A DNA stretch of 32,137 nucleotides from Butyrivibrio sp. AE2015 (GTDB lineage Bacteria; Bacillota; Clostridia; Lachnospirales; Lachnospiraceae). Location of the stretch: positions 1-32,137 of the forward strand of contig NZ_ATVR01000037.1 in assembly GCF_000420825.1 (NCBI RefSeq), given 5' to 3'. The notes under the pieces were generated by a model. The model did not search any database and was not told where the DNA came from. It saw only the letters and a program-made list of their open reading frames with translations. Below are positions 7,553 through 16,145 of this stretch, one piece after another (within the stretch, counting starts at the first letter, position 1; each line of letters starts with the position of its first letter). A program made the position numbers and the translations under genes.

Positions 7553-9247
7553 ATGGATTACAAAGAAAGATATAACGAATGGCTTGAAAAGTTGCCTGAG
7601 AGTGATCCGCTCAGAACAGAACTTATAGAAATAAAGGACAATGACAGCGAGATTGAAGAGAGATTTTTCCAGAACCTCGCTTTTGGAACAGCAGGACTTA
7701 GAGGTAAAGTTGGAGCAGGAACCAACAGAATGAATTTCTACACAGTTGGTAAGGCTTCTCAGGGTGTTGCTGATTATATTGTAGCTTCAGGAAAAGAGAA
7801 TATGGAAAAGGGCGTTATCATTGCCCATGACCCAAGACATTTTTCAAAAGAGTTTTCAAGGCTTGCAGCCAGCATCTTTGCTGCTAACGGAATTAAGGTT
7901 TATACATTCCCTGACCTTAGACCTACTCCTGAGCTTGCATTTATGATAAGAAGACTTGGCACTGTATCAGGTATAAACATTACAGCATCTCACAATCCAA
8001 GAGAGTACAACGGATACAAGGCATACTGGGATGATGGGTGCCAGGTTTCATCAGAGATCGCTGACGGCATGACAGAGAAGATCGAAGCTGTAGACATGTG
8101 GAATGGTATCAAAAAAGGTGATTTTGATCAGTTTGTAAAAGAGGGTAAGATCACAATCCTTGGCGAAGAGTACGACAGGGAATACCTTGATAAGATTGAA
8201 GGTATGGCTATTCACGAAGGTGATGAACTTGATCTTTCTATTCCTCTCGTATATACACCACTTAATGGATGCGGTTCTATTCCATTCAGACAGATGCTTA
8301 CAGACAGAGGATTCAACAACTGGAAGATAGTTCCTGAACAGGAAAATCCAGATCCTGATTTCACAACTGTCGGATATCCTAACCCTGAGGACCCTAAGGC
8401 ATTTAAGCTTTCAGAGCAGTATGGTAAAGAGTTCGGCGCAGAGCTTTTAATGGCAACTGACCCTGATTCAGACAGATTTGCTATCGAGATCAGAAACGAC
8501 AAGGGAGAGTATATTCCTCTTAACGGCAATCAGACAGGATATATCCTTGTTAATTATGTTCTTGAGGGAAGAAAGGATGCTGGAACACTTCCTTCAAAGG
8601 GAGCAATGGTTAAGTCCATCGTAACCTCAACTCTTTCTACGATCATGGCTAAGGCCTATGGAGTTGAGATGTTTGAAACTCTTACAGGATTTAAGAACAT
8701 CTGCGGCAAGATCCCTTACCTTCACGAGAACGGCTACACATATCTCTTTGGTTATGAAGAGTCTGTAGGTTATGCTGTTTGCGAGGATATCCGCGATAAG
8801 GACGGAATCTCAGCAGGTATGCTTGTTGCTGAGGCAGCAGCTTACTATAGAAAACAGGGCAAGACACTTTGGGATGTACTTCAGGAAATCTATGCAAAGT
8901 ACGGTTTCTTTGCAGAGGATGAGCCGAACATCGTTCTTGAGGGAATTCCAGGAGCACAGCGTATTCAGCGCATGATGAAGTGGTTCAGGGAAAATATTCC
9001 TTCAGAGGTTGCAGGAGCCAAGGTTGAAAAAGTCATTGATTATATTAACGGCTATGAGGATATCCCAGCCCAGAACGCTATCAGACTTTTCCTTGATAAC
9101 GGTTCATGGTTTGCAATCAGACCTTCAGGAACTGAGCCTAAGATCAAATTCTACTTCTATTCCAATAGGGATAGCAGAGAGAATGCACTTGAGACAAACA
9201 AAAAGATAAAGGAAGAGATATTTGCACTGATCAACAGTGTAGAGTGA
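7553..9247 (+). CDS. pgcA: Phosphoglucomutase/phosphomannomutase (PgcA-type alpha-D-phosphohexomutase)
   Basis: This 564-residue cytoplasmic enzyme interconverts hexose 1- and 6-phosphates, feeding UDP-glucose and surface-polymer synthesis. All four signature sites are present: the active-site serine loop TASHNPREYNGYKAYW (Ser146), the metal loop DPDSDR (Asp303, 305, 307), the sugar-binding GYEESVGYAV, and the phosphate-binding RPSGTEPKIKF near residue 523. The length fits the long Firmicute PgcA group (about 560-580) rather than the 450-residue GlmM group. A perfect AGGAGG lies five bases before the ATG. It has its own promoter and is separate from the upstream kinase operon. Whether glucose or mannose phosphate is preferred cannot be told from these motifs. 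Confidence 0.92.
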   Translation: MDYKERYNEWLEKLPESDPLRTELIEIKDNDSEIEERFFQNLAFGTAGLRGKVGAGTNRMNFYTVGKASQGVADYIVASGKENMEKGVIIAHDPRHFSKEFSRLAASIFAANGIKVYTFPDLRPTPELAFMIRRLGTVSGINITASHNPREYNGYKAYWDDGCQVSSEIADGMTEKIEAVDMWNGIKKGDFDQFVKEGKITILGEEYDREYLDKIEGMAIHEGDELDLSIPLVYTPLNGCGSIPFRQMLTDRGFNNWKIVPEQENPDPDFTTVGYPNPEDPKAFKLSEQYGKEFGAELLMATDPDSDRFAIEIRNDKGEYIPLNGNQTGYILVNYVLEGRKDAGTLPSKGAMVKSIVTSTLSTIMAKAYGVEMFETLTGFKNICGKIPYLHENGYTYLFGYEESVGYAVCEDIRDKDGISAGMLVAEAAAYYRKQGKTLWDVLQEIYAKYGFFAEDEPNIVLEGIPGAQRIQRMMKWFRENIPSEVAGAKVEKVIDYINGYEDIPAQNAIRLFLDNGSWFAIRPSGTEPKIKFYFYSNRDSRENALETNKKIKEEIFALINSVE

Positions 9248-9257
9248 TATTCTGCAC

Positions 9258-9286
9258 TTTACATAATTTGTTTTCTGTGTTAATAT
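9258..9286 (+). promoter_or_regulatory. Predicted promoter of rpsO
   Basis: TTTACA (9258-9263), exactly 17 bases, then TAATAT (9281-9286) gives a near-consensus promoter. The resulting leader of about 110 bases before rpsO is longer than needed for translation. It contains short stems such as CCGA-TAC-TCGG near 9331, so S15 autoregulation, known for rpsO leaders in bacteria, is possible but not shown. Confidence 0.6.
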
Positions 9287-9404
9287 GTGTTAGTTGCTGA
9301 CAAGTTTAACGGCAATAGTAACAGAAACTACCGATACTCGGATCTGGGATACTCCAACCTATATCTGTGTATGTGGCGGATTCAGTATTTAAAGGAGAAA
9401 AGAA

Positions 9405-9671
9405 ATGATTTCAAAAGAGAAGAAAACAGAAGTAATTAGCAAGTTCGCAAGAACAGCTGGAGACACAGGTTCACCAGAAGTTCAGGTAGCTATCCTTACA
9501 GAGAGAATCAAGGAGCTTAACGCTCACCTTGACAAGAACCCTAAGGATCACCACTCAAGAAGAGGTCTTCTTAAGATGGTAGGTCAGAGACGTAGCCTTC
9601 TTGGATATCTCAAGAAAAAGGATATCGAAGCTTATCGTAAGCTCATCGCAGACCTTGGTCTTAGAAAGTAA
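9405..9671 (+). CDS. rpsO: 30S ribosomal protein S15
   Basis: This 88-residue protein, the usual S15 length, binds the central domain of 16S rRNA and helps nucleate the 30S platform. Family blocks are clear: [30 protein letters not shown] (here [16 protein letters not shown]), and [13 protein letters not shown] near the C-terminus. An AAAGGAG ribosome binding site lies eight to ten bases upstream of the ATG. A terminator follows the gene, and pnp lies next, the same pairing as in many bacteria. Confidence 0.97.
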   Translation: MISKEKKTEVISKFARTAGDTGSPEVQVAILTERIKELNAHLDKNPKDHHSRRGLLKMVGQRRSLLGYLKKKDIEAYRKLIADLGLRK

Positions 9672-9685
9672 TCTGTTAAAAGAAG

Positions 9686-9729
9686 ACGGGATAAGGCTGA
9701 TGTACTATCATCAGCCTATTCCGTTTTTT
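9686..9729 (+). terminator. Intrinsic terminator after rpsO
   Basis: A GC-rich stem pairs ACGGGATAAGGCTGATG with CATCAGCCTATTCCGT, with one bulged base and one G-T pair, around a short loop, and runs directly into TTTTTT. This should separate rpsO transcription from pnp, at least partly. Confidence 0.8.
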
Positions 9730-9746
9730 GTATTTTTATAACAAAA

Positions 9747-9847
9747 GATATATGGGTTCAAAGTTATAATAAAGATTATGCGTGCGTGATCTTTATTATG
9801 ACCTTGAAAACCATATATCAATAATAATGTTTAAGCTGCACACGCAC
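9747..9847 (+). ncRNA. Long hairpin with possible pseudoknot in the pnp leader
   Basis: Bases 9747-9776 and 9789-9819 pair in a nearly continuous stem of about 27 base pairs: nine perfect outer pairs GATATATGG/CCATATATC, a few defects in the middle, and eleven inner pairs ATAATAAAGAT/ATCTTTATTAT. The 12-base loop (9777-9788) contains GTGCGTG (9782-9788), perfectly complementary to CACGCAC at 9841-9847, allowing a 7-pair pseudoknot. The element lies about 100-190 bases before the pnp start. In other bacteria the pnp leader folds into a long hairpin cut by RNase III for autocontrol, so a similar role is plausible. No family was recognised. Confidence 0.5.
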
Positions 9848-9940
9848 CTGAAGTACAAATAATAAATGAAACAGTCTGATATGAGTGTTCTTTTGAATTT
9901 GTAGATGAAGGACTGCGGATGAGCAGTAGAAGGAGAAAAA

Positions 9941-12031
9941 ATGGTAAAGACTTATTCAATGGAACTTGCCGGACGTACACTTAAGGTTGAGATCGGCAAA
10001 GTAGGAAAACAGGCAAACGGATGCGCTTTCATGCAGTATGGCGACACAACAGTTTTATGTACAGCTACAGCTTCAGCGAAGCCAAGGGATGGAATTGATT
10101 TCTTCCCACTTTCAGTAGAGTATGGTGAGAAGTTCTATGCTGTAGGTAAATTCCCAGGTGGATATAACAAGAGAGAGGGTAAGCCTTCTGAGAACGCTAT
10201 TCTTACAAGCCGCGTTATCGACCGCCCTATGCGTCCTCTTTTCCCTAAGGATTACAGAAATGATGTAACAATCGAGACAATGGTTATGTCAGTTGATCCT
10301 CAGTGCCGTCCAGAGCTTCTTGCAATGCTTGGCGCTTCAGTATCAGTTTCAATTTCTGATATTCCTTTCGATGGCCCATGTGCTATGACACAGATTGGTA
10401 TGATCGATGGCGAGCTCATCGTTAACCCTACACAGGAGCAGTGGAACACAGGTGACCTTAAGCTCACAGTTGCTTCTGTTGGACAGAAAGTAATCATGAT
10501 CGAGGCTGGTGCCAATGAGATTCCTGAAGAGAAGATGAAGGAAGCTATCTACAAGGCACACGATGTTAACCTTCAGATCATTGAATTCTTCAAGGGTATT
10601 GTAGCTGAGGTTGGTAAGCCAAAGCACGAATATACAAGTTGTGCTGTTCCTGAAGAACTTTTTGCAGCTATCAAAGAAGTTGTTCCACCAGAAGAGATGG
10701 AAAAGGCTGTATTTACAGATGACAAGCAGACAAGAGAAGCAAACATTGCTGACATTACGGATAGACTTACAGAGAAGTTTGCTGACAACGAAGAGTGGCT
10801 TGCAATCCTTGGTGAAGCAATCTATCAGTACGAGAAAAAGACAGTTCGTAAGATGATCCTTAAAGATCACAAGAGACCGGACGGACGTGACATCAAGCAG
10901 ATCAGACCACTTTCAGCTGAGGTTGATCTTATTCCTAGAGTACACGGAAGTGCTATGTTCACTCGTGGACAGACACAGATCTGTGATGTTGTAACACTTG
11001 CACCTCTTTCAGAGGCTCAGAAGGTTGAAGGTCTTGATAGCTTTGCAGCTGATAAGAGATATGTACACCAGTACAACTTCCCTGCATATTCTGTAGGTGA
11101 GACAAAGGTTTCAAGAGGACCTGGACGTAGAGAGATCGGTCACGGTGCACTTGCTGAGAGAGCACTTCTTCCTGTTCTTCCTAGCGTTGATGAGTTCCCA
11201 TATGCAATCCGTGCCGTATCAGAAACATTTGAGTCTAACGGATCAACATCAATGGCTTCAACTTGCGCATCATGTATGTCACTTATGGCTGCTGGTGTTC
11301 CTATTAAGAAGATGGTTGCAGGTATTTCATGTGGTCTTGTTACTGGAGATACAGATGACGATTTCATCGTTCTTACAGATATTCAGGGACTTGAAGATTT
11401 CTTCGGAGATATGGACTTCAAGGTAACAGGAACAAAAGACGGTATCACAGCTATTCAGATGGATATCAAGATCCACGGTCTTACAAAGCCTATCGTTGAG
11501 ACAGCTATTGAGCAGTGCCGTGAAGCTAGATTCTTCATTATGGATGAGTGCATGAGCAAGGCAATTGCTGAGCCTCGTAAGGAAGTATCCAAGTACGCTC
11601 CTAAGATCGTTTCTATGCAGATCGATCCTGAGAAGATTGGTGATGTTGTTGGACAGCGCGGAAAGACAATCAATGAGATCATCGCTAGAACAGGCGTTAA
11701 GATTGATATTACAGATGACGGACAGGTTTCTGTTTGTGGAGAAGATCAGGATAAGATCAATGAGGCTGTTAACATGATTAATGTGATCGTTACAGACTTT
11801 GAGAAGGATCAGATCTTCACAGGTAAGGTTGTAAGCATCAAAGAGTTCGGCGCATTTGTTGAGTTTGCTCCTGGCAAAGAAGGCATGGTTCACATCAGCA
11901 AGATCTCTAAAGAGAGAATCGACCATGTAGAAGATGTTCTTACACTTGGCGATACTGTAAAAGTTATCTGCCTTGGCAAGGATAAGATGGGAAGAATCAG
12001 CTTCTCAATCAAGGATTGCCCTAAAGGCTGA
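9941..12031 (+). CDS. pnp: Polyribonucleotide nucleotidyltransferase (PNPase)
   Basis: This 696-residue 3'-5' phosphorolytic exoribonuclease degrades mRNA and can add tails. Domains in order are the first RNase PH domain (about 1-140, with FPGGYNKREGKPSE and SRVIDRPMRPLFP), an alpha-helical linker, the second and catalytic RNase PH domain (about 310-540, with YNFPAYSVGE and GPGRREIGHGALAERAL), a KH domain (about 555-615, loop VGQRGKTINEI) and an S1 domain (about 620-692, GKVVSIKEFGAFVEF). The length is standard. AGAAGGAG stands eight bases before the ATG. A 210-base leader with a strong fold separates it from rpsO. The codons here are rich in favoured synonyms, consistent with high expression. 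Confidence 0.97.
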   Translation: MVKTYSMELAGRTLKVEIGKVGKQANGCAFMQYGDTTVLCTATASAKPRDGIDFFPLSVEYGEKFYAVGKFPGGYNKREGKPSENAILTSRVIDRPMRPLFPKDYRNDVTIETMVMSVDPQCRPELLAMLGASVSVSISDIPFDGPCAMTQIGMIDGELIVNPTQEQWNTGDLKLTVASVGQKVIMIEAGANEIPEEKMKEAIYKAHDVNLQIIEFFKGIVAEVGKPKHEYTSCAVPEELFAAIKEVVPPEEMEKAVFTDDKQTREANIADITDRLTEKFADNEEWLAILGEAIYQYEKKTVRKMILKDHKRPDGRDIKQIRPLSAEVDLIPRVHGSAMFTRGQTQICDVVTLAPLSEAQKVEGLDSFAADKRYVHQYNFPAYSVGETKVSRGPGRREIGHGALAERALLPVLPSVDEFPYAIRAVSETFESNGSTSMASTCASCMSLMAAGVPIKKMVAGISCGLVTGDTDDDFIVLTDIQGLEDFFGDMDFKVTGTKDGITAIQMDIKIHGLTKPIVETAIEQCREARFFIMDECMSKAIAEPRKEVSKYAPKIVSMQIDPEKIGDVVGQRGKTINEIIARTGVKIDITDDGQVSVCGEDQDKINEAVNMINVIVTDFEKDQIFTGKVVSIKEFGAFVEFAPGKEGMVHISKISKERIDHVEDVLTLGDTVKVICLGKDKMGRISFSIKDCPKG

Positions 12032-12063
12032 ATACTTAATGAGACGTAAGTCGAATTTAGTAT

Positions 12064-12101
12064 GAAGCTTGCTCTGGCGAACGAAGCGAGAGCAGAGCTT
12101 C
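12064..12101 (+). other. Hairpin in the pnp-prfC intergenic region
   Basis: GAAGCT-TGCTCT (12064-12075) pairs with AGAGCA-G-AGCTTC (12089-12101) with one bulged G, around a 13-base loop. It follows the pnp stop by about 30 bases and has no T tract, so it may be a 3'-end stabiliser rather than a terminator. Confidence 0.45.
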
Positions 12102-12122
12102 TGTATCTAACGTATATTCTTT

Positions 12123-12156
12123 AAGACCGGCGTGTTCTGCATACCGGTCTTATTTA
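12123..12156 (+). terminator. Possible terminator of pnp
   Basis: AAGACCGG (12123-12130) pairs perfectly with CCGGTCTT (12144-12151) around a 13-base loop and is followed by the weak tract ATTTA. It is probably a leaky terminator or attenuator ahead of prfC, whose start is only 26 bases further on. Confidence 0.45.
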
Positions 12157-12176
12157 AAGTAATAAAGGATTGTGCT

Positions 12177-13781
12177 ATGAGTAATACAAAAGAAACAATT
12201 AATGAGATAAATAAGCGTCGTACTTTCGCGATTATTTCCCACCCCGATGCAGGTAAGACAACTCTTACCGAGAAGTTCCTGCTTTATGGTGGAGCTATCA
12301 ATATGGCTGGTAGCGTTAAGGGTAAGGCTACAGCCAGACATGCTGTATCTGACTGGATGGAGATCGAGAAACAGAGAGGTATTTCAGTTACTTCATCAGT
12401 TCTTCAGTTCAACTTTGAAGGATGCTGCATAAATATCCTTGATACTCCAGGACACCAGGATTTCTCAGAAGATACATACAGAACACTTATGGCTGCTGAC
12501 TCAGCTGTCATGGTTATTGATGCCAGCAAGGGTGTTGAGGCTCAGACAAGAAAGCTCTTTAAAGTCTGCGCCATGAGTCATATTCCGATCTTTACATTTA
12601 TAAACAAGCTCGATCGTGATGCAAAAGACACTTTTGATCTTCTTGATGATATCGAGAATAACCTGGGAATCGCTACATGCCCTATGAACTGGCCAATTGG
12701 TTCAGGTAAGAATTTCAAAGGTATCTATGACAGAAGAGAAGGCCATATAGTTACATTCTCAGAGACACAGAAGGGAACTAAGGAAGGAAAAGAGACTTTC
12801 ATAGACCTTAACGATAAGGCTGCCATTGACAGCGAGATCGGACAGGATGCTTTTGAAAAGCTTCAGGGAGAAATAGAGCTTTTGGATGGAGCAGGTGCTG
12901 AATACGATCTTGAAAAAGTTAGAGCAGGTGAACTTACTCCTGTATTCTTTGGATCAGCGCTTCAGAACTTTGGTGTAGAACTTTTCCTACATCATTTCTT
13001 GAAAATGGCTACTCCTCCTACAGGACGTAAGTCTTCAGACGGAGAGCTTATTGATCCTTTTGAGCGAGACTTTACAGCTTTTGTATTTAAGATCCAGGCT
13101 AATATGAACAAGGCTCACAGAGACAGAGTTGCTTTCATGAGAATCTGCTCAGGACGTTATGATGCCAACAACGAAGTTAAGCATGTACAGAGTGGCAAGG
13201 TTATGAGACTTTCACAGCCACAGCAGCTTATGGCTGACGAGAGAAAGATACTTAGTGAAGCTTATGCCGGCGATATCATGGGTGTGTTTGATCCTGGTAT
13301 TTTCTCTATTGGTGATACGATCTGTATGCCAAAAGACAATGTGGTATACGAAGGAATTCCTACATTTGCACCTGAACACTTTGCAAGAGTACGTCAGGTA
13401 GATACCATGAAGCGTAAACAGTTCGTAAAGGGTATCACTCAGATAGCTCAGGAAGGTGCTATCCAGATATTCCAGGAGTACAACACTGGACTTGAGGAAA
13501 TAATTGTCGGAGTAGTTGGTGTTCTTCAGTTTGATGTATTGAAGTTCCGCCTCCAGAGCGAGTACAATGTTGATATAATCCTTGAGAATCTTCCATACGA
13601 GTACATCAGATGGGTGGACAACCAGGATATCGATATGTCTACACTTGTTGGAACTTCTGATATGAAGAAGATCAAGGATATGCATGACAGACCACTTCTT
13701 TTGTTCATTAACGAGTGGAGTGTCGGTATGACTATGGAGAGAAATAAGGGACTTATTCTTTCTGAGTTTAAAAAGAACTAA
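12177..13781 (+). CDS. prfC: Peptide chain release factor 3 (RF3)
   Basis: This 534-residue translational GTPase recycles RF1/RF2 from the ribosome after termination. GTPase motifs are visible: G1 SHPDAGKTTLTEKF, switch/G2 around RGISVTSSVLQF, G3 DTPGHQDFSEDTYRTL, and G4 NKLDRDAKD. The GCINILDTPGHQDFSEDTYRTL-type G3 with DFSED is specific for RF3 rather than EF-G. The ATG at 12177 is chosen because AAAGGA lies nine bases upstream and the family starts just before the G domain; the longest frame (12132) would read through the preceding hairpin. Length matches the family (about 530). Confidence 0.95.
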   Translation: MSNTKETINEINKRRTFAIISHPDAGKTTLTEKFLLYGGAINMAGSVKGKATARHAVSDWMEIEKQRGISVTSSVLQFNFEGCCINILDTPGHQDFSEDTYRTLMAADSAVMVIDASKGVEAQTRKLFKVCAMSHIPIFTFINKLDRDAKDTFDLLDDIENNLGIATCPMNWPIGSGKNFKGIYDRREGHIVTFSETQKGTKEGKETFIDLNDKAAIDSEIGQDAFEKLQGEIELLDGAGAEYDLEKVRAGELTPVFFGSALQNFGVELFLHHFLKMATPPTGRKSSDGELIDPFERDFTAFVFKIQANMNKAHRDRVAFMRICSGRYDANNEVKHVQSGKVMRLSQPQQLMADERKILSEAYAGDIMGVFDPGIFSIGDTICMPKDNVVYEGIPTFAPEHFARVRQVDTMKRKQFVKGITQIAQEGAIQIFQEYNTGLEEIIVGVVGVLQFDVLKFRLQSEYNVDIILENLPYEYIRWVDNQDIDMSTLVGTSDMKKIKDMHDRPLLLFINEWSVGMTMERNKGLILSEFKKN

Positions 13782-13808
13782 TGCTTATCATAAGTTGGAG
13801 GGGAATAC

Positions 13809-15296
13809 TTGAGAAAAGGCATTGGAAAAGTTAAGCAAATAATGGTGGCAATTTTGGCTGCGGGAGTTTTGACAACAAGTCTTTCCGGCTGCCAGTATGA
13901 AAGCTTTGATGATTATCTGGAGGCTTTGGGGCTAAAGGATCCTAAACTGGATAATCCTGTTTCAACTACTGAAAGCACTTATCTGGTGCCTGAAACTGTC
14001 ACTGAAGTGGGTGATACCGGTGGTGAAGCATCAGATCAGGTGACTAGTGAGACTACGCCTGTTGCAGAAGCAGACACAGGAGCAGAGGAAGCTTCAAAGG
14101 AAGAGAGCTCATCCGATAGTTCTTTTGATGCATCATCAGGTAGATCAAGCGCTGCCCAGGGACAAAAGCAGCAGAGTTCCGGGACTACTTTATCCAAGGA
14201 ATCTGATGACGAAGATGAAAGGGTCAGGGAATCAATTGGCCTTTCTCCTGTTGGTATAGAGACCATAAAAAAGAGTCAGGAAGGGCTTTATGCTTATGAA
14301 AGGCTCACTGAAGCCGGGAAGACTCTGTATGTTGAACTGCTTACAATAATGCAGAATCTTGCTGCAGATGTTATTGTCTCAACTACAAGTGACGACGCCA
14401 TAGAACAGGTTTTTGACTATGTAATGGCAGATCATCCGGAGATTTTTTATGTGGATGGCTATCATTATACCAACTATACGATCGACAACGTGATCACCAA
14501 GATTTCTTTTACTGGCAATTATACCTGCAGTAAGGAACAGGCTGAGGAAAAAAAGGTGCAGATAAATGAAGCTGTTAATAGATGTCTTGCAAATGCGCCT
14601 TCTTCAGAAGATGACTATTATGCGATCAAGTATATATACGACTACCTGATCACCAATACTGAGTATGATATAGAGGCTCCTGATAATCAGAATATATGCT
14701 CCGTGTTCTTAAACGGCAGAAGCGTATGCAATGGTTATGCAAAGGCAGCCCAGCTCCTTTTAAATAAGCTTGGAATTGACTGCACGCTTGTTACGGGAAC
14801 CGTAGATACCAAGAATTCCAAAGGAGTCAGACATGCCTGGAATCTTGTAAAGTGCAATGATGCATATTACTATGTGGATGTGACCTGGGGAGATTCCTCC
14901 TATCAAACTACAAATGGTGAGAGTGCGGACGCAACCAAACTTCCTGCCATAAATTATGATTATCTTAATGTGACAACTTCAGATATCATTAGGAATCACA
15001 AGATCTCTGATGATATTTATATGCCTAATTGCTCAAGCATGGCAGATAATTACTATGTCAGAGAGGATGAATATTTCACATCTGCTGAAATGTCTCTTGT
15101 TAAGGATCTGTTTGACCGCAGGTACAATGATGGCAGCAATAATGTGACTATGAAGTGTGCTTCGCAGGAAGTATACGACAGTATGTTTGCACAGCTGATA
15201 ACAGACAGAAAGGTTTTTGATTATCTGCAGGGGGATACATCTTCCGTATCCTACACAACATTTGCAGATACAAGGACAATCATCTTTTGGCTGTGA
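13809..15296 (+). CDS. Transglutaminase-like lipoprotein
   Basis: This 495-residue secreted protein starts at TTG behind a strong GGAGGGG (13797-13803). It has a lipoprotein signal with lipobox LSGC (Cys29 region), then about 130 residues of Ser/Thr/Glu/Gln-rich linker (55-145), then a transglutaminase/protease-like core. The catalytic triad is recognisable: Cys307 in GRSVCNGYAKA, His342 in GVRHAWNLV and Asp357 in YYVDVTWGDSS. Such proteins are membrane-tethered and may crosslink or cleave cell-surface proteins; the substrate is unknown. It begins 27 bases after prfC but seems functionally separate. The region after the catalytic core (about 400-495) has no recognised domain. Family confidence is high, exact function low. 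Confidence 0.85.
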   Translation: MRKGIGKVKQIMVAILAAGVLTTSLSGCQYESFDDYLEALGLKDPKLDNPVSTTESTYLVPETVTEVGDTGGEASDQVTSETTPVAEADTGAEEASKEESSSDSSFDASSGRSSAAQGQKQQSSGTTLSKESDDEDERVRESIGLSPVGIETIKKSQEGLYAYERLTEAGKTLYVELLTIMQNLAADVIVSTTSDDAIEQVFDYVMADHPEIFYVDGYHYTNYTIDNVITKISFTGNYTCSKEQAEEKKVQINEAVNRCLANAPSSEDDYYAIKYIYDYLITNTEYDIEAPDNQNICSVFLNGRSVCNGYAKAAQLLLNKLGIDCTLVTGTVDTKNSKGVRHAWNLVKCNDAYYYVDVTWGDSSYQTTNGESADATKLPAINYDYLNVTTSDIIRNHKISDDIYMPNCSSMADNYYVREDEYFTSAEMSLVKDLFDRRYNDGSNNVTMKCASQEVYDSMFAQLITDRKVFDYLQGDTSSVSYTTFADTRTIIFWL

Positions 15297-15315
15297 TGTG
15301 GAATTGTGGGAATTG

Positions 15316-15324
15316 TGGTATAAT
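15316..15324 (+). promoter_or_regulatory. Extended -10 promoter of the Asp23-nusB operon
   Basis: TG-G-TATAAT (15316-15324) is a consensus extended -10 element, 35 bases before the first gene of the long housekeeping run. The -35 position is poor, as is usual for extended -10 promoters. Confidence 0.55.
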
Positions 15325-15358
15325 AATTCATGATTGTGAATAAATGAGGTGACAAGTT

Positions 15359-15712
15359 ATGGGAAAAGAAATTGCAGAGATTGGATCTGTTAAGATTGCA
15401 GATGATGTAGTAGCTAGAATTGCGGCTCTTGCAGCACTTGAAGTTGATGGCGTTTCAGCAATGGCAGGCAACTACACAAGTGACGCCCTTGAAAAGGTAA
15501 GCCGTAAAAACCTTACAAAGGGAGCTAAGGTCGTAATAGGTGCATCTCAGGTGCAGGTTGATCTGGCACTTATGATGGCTTATGGATATAATATTCCGGC
15601 AACTTGCCAGCAGGCACAGACAAAGGTCAAGGCTTCAATCGAAAATATGACGGGCCTTGAAGTTACAGATGTCAATATCAGAATAGCTGGTATTACAATG
15701 CCAAAGGCGTGA
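15359..15712 (+). CDS. Asp23/Gls24 family envelope stress protein
   Basis: This 117-residue protein belongs to the Asp23/Gls24 (YqhY/YloU-like) family. It carries the family blocks GSVKIADDVVARIAALAALEVDGVSAM at the N-terminus and the hydrophobic VQVDLALMMAYGYNIPATCQ in the middle, ending with TDVNIRIAGI. Family members are small cytoplasmic proteins associated with the membrane or envelope homeostasis; B. subtilis YqhY is linked to acetyl-CoA carboxylase control. GAGGTGAC precedes the ATG. Its location directly before nusB is the conserved arrangement in Firmicutes and supports the YqhY assignment. The biochemical role is not settled. Confidence 0.85.
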   Translation: MGKEIAEIGSVKIADDVVARIAALAALEVDGVSAMAGNYTSDALEKVSRKNLTKGAKVVIGASQVQVDLALMMAYGYNIPATCQQAQTKVKASIENMTGLEVTDVNIRIAGITMPKA

Positions 15713-15743
15713 TAAAACATTTTTATAGAATAGGAAAAACGTG

Positions 15744-16145
15744 ATGAATAGAAGTTTACTGAGAGAGCAGATCTTTATGCTGCTTTTTCGTGTTGAATTT
15801 AATTCCATCGAGGAGATGGCAGAGCAGGAAGAGCTCTTTACAACTGTAAGTGATGAAGAGTTCTCTAAAAAGGATGCTGATCAGATCAGAGAAAAGTATG
15901 AGAAAATCGCAGAAAAGCTTCCTGAGATCGATGAGGCAATAAACAGTGCTACATCAGGATGGGATACAAAGCGTATGGCGAAGGTTGATCTTACGATCAT
16001 TCGTCTTGCTGTTTATGAGATAAAATATGATGACAGCGTTCCAACAGGTGTTGCTATAAATGAGGCAGTAGAACTTGCCAAGAAGTTTGGACAGGATGGA
16101 TCACCTGCTTTTGTAAACGGAGTGTTAGCTAAATTTGCGCAGTGA
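15744..16145 (+). CDS. nusB: Transcription antitermination factor NusB
   Basis: This 133-residue all-helical protein binds boxA RNA with NusE (S10) in rRNA antitermination. The N-terminal block NRSLLREQIFMLLFRVEF and the C-terminal TIIRLAVYEIKYDDSVP...AINEAVELAKKFG, then FVNGVLAKF are diagnostic. The first codons are GTG-ATG; the ATG at 15744 is preferred, AGGAAAAAC lying just upstream, but the GTG at 15741 cannot be excluded. Its end overlaps the start of xseA by 11 bases, indicating coupling. Confidence 0.95.
   Translation: MNRSLLREQIFMLLFRVEFNSIEEMAEQEELFTTVSDEEFSKKDADQIREKYEKIAEKLPEIDEAINSATSGWDTKRMAKVDLTIIRLAVYEIKYDDSVPTGVAINEAVELAKKFGQDGSPAFVNGVLAKFAQ

Noticed and set aside
9287..9404. 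S15-binding structure in the rpsO leader
   Set aside because: The leader is long and has small stems, but I could not identify the conserved three-way junction or the G-U/G-C motif with confidence.
9866..9904. 12-codon possible leader peptide before pnp
   Set aside because: It has an ATG and stop but no ribosome binding site and no telling residue content.
10349..10870. 173-codon minus-strand frame inside pnp, and similar long antisense frames in prfC, xseA and dxs
   Set aside because: They lie opposite strongly conserved genes, are Cys/Ser/Leu-rich shadows, and have no ribosome binding site.
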